DNA of 6,092 bases, taken from positions 1 to 6,092 of the forward strand of contig JAGTQJ010000095.1 in the NCBI GenBank assembly GCA_018396515.1, in the 5' to 3' direction. This stretch comes from Candidatus Bathyarchaeota archaeon. Lineage in GTDB: Archaea > Thermoproteota > Bathyarchaeia > TCS64. The stretch's first letter is position 1. Each line of letters opens with the position of its first letter. The position numbers and the translations under genes were made by a program. Of the stretch, positions 5,968-6,092 are shown in pieces. The notes beneath the pieces are model-generated. The model had not been told where the DNA came from. It did not search any database and was given only the letters and a program-made list of their open reading frames with translations.

Positions 5968-6092
5968 GGATGGGAACTCCATAGAGGTTGTCGCCCTTTT
6001 CGATACAGGAGGTGGAAGCTACTTAACGATGAAGTCGCTGAAAAATTGGATATGAGGAGTATCCTGAGCCTATACTCATCCCCTTGGCCGTG
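5945..6092 (+). pseudogene. Retropepsin-like clan AA aspartic protease, frameshifted and cut by the window edge
   Basis: From ATG 5945 the frame encodes MIRLRCSRDGNSIEVVALFD followed by TGGGSYL. The DTG catalytic triplet sits at residues 20-22 in the context typical of small archaeal retropepsin-like proteases (compare the AF_0612 family of clan AA). The frame then stops at TGA 6053-6055. The family pattern continues in a second frame from 6025 (NDEVAEKL) and in a third from about 6051 (YEEYPEPILIPLAV) to the edge. Each jump looks like one missing base: near 6024, and near 6048-6050, where TTGGATAT would read correctly as TTGGGATAT. Rejoined, the pieces match 'ALxDTGAGSYLxDEVAEKLGY...P'. In-frame translation gives only 36 residues. 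The protein works as a dimer in relatives; here it is probably inactive unless the deletions are sequencing errors. Confidence 0.7.

Noticed and set aside
1..6092. CRISPR array, insertion sequence, tRNA or att site
   Set aside because: No repeated 20-40 base units, no transposase motifs, no terminal inverted repeats and no tRNA cloverleaf or T-loop were seen on either strand.

Overview
The window looks like a piece of an archaeal chromosome, probably from a Thermoproteota-type lineage such as Bathyarchaeia or a relative; the lineage is a guess. Four things point to an archaeon: an RNase P RNA with archaeal-style conserved blocks, AT-rich TATA-like boxes about 25 bases before apparently leaderless starts, GGTGAT-type Shine-Dalgarno sequences inside the operon, and gene families common in archaea (EVE domain, retropepsin-like clan AA protease). 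All identifications come from reading the sequence and from memory of families; no search was run.

Layout. Bases 1-96 (minus strand) hold the N-terminus of a PLP-dependent threonine/serine dehydratase that runs off the left edge. Its promoter is divergent from that of an EVE-domain gene (214-659), which is broken by one apparent single-base deletion near base 400. RNase P RNA (rnpB) follows at 699-1000, with a closed P1 helix and its own TATA-like box just after the EVE stop codon.

The core of the window is a tight four-gene operon (1111-4168). It encodes a DUF6754-type membrane-anchored protein, a six-helix membrane protein, a second anchored protein whose soluble domain probably faces outside, and a seven-helix membrane protein that most likely starts at TTG 3449. 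Gaps are 13, -1 and 7 bases. All four look like subunits of one membrane complex of unknown function, and this is the best candidate for an undescribed system here.

A short T-rich terminator and a new promoter separate the operon from an intact M20-family amidohydrolase (4242-5459) resembling the ACY1L2/PM20D2 group. After it come roughly 360 AT-rich bases with no convincing gene, then a doubtful small ORF (5824-5967) that overlaps the start of a retropepsin-like protease gene (5945 to the right edge). The protease gene is broken by two apparent single-base deletions. The three frameshifts therefore fall in the two outer accessory genes, while the central 4.2 kb of coding sequence is intact. 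That fits gene decay better than random sequencing error, though error is not excluded.
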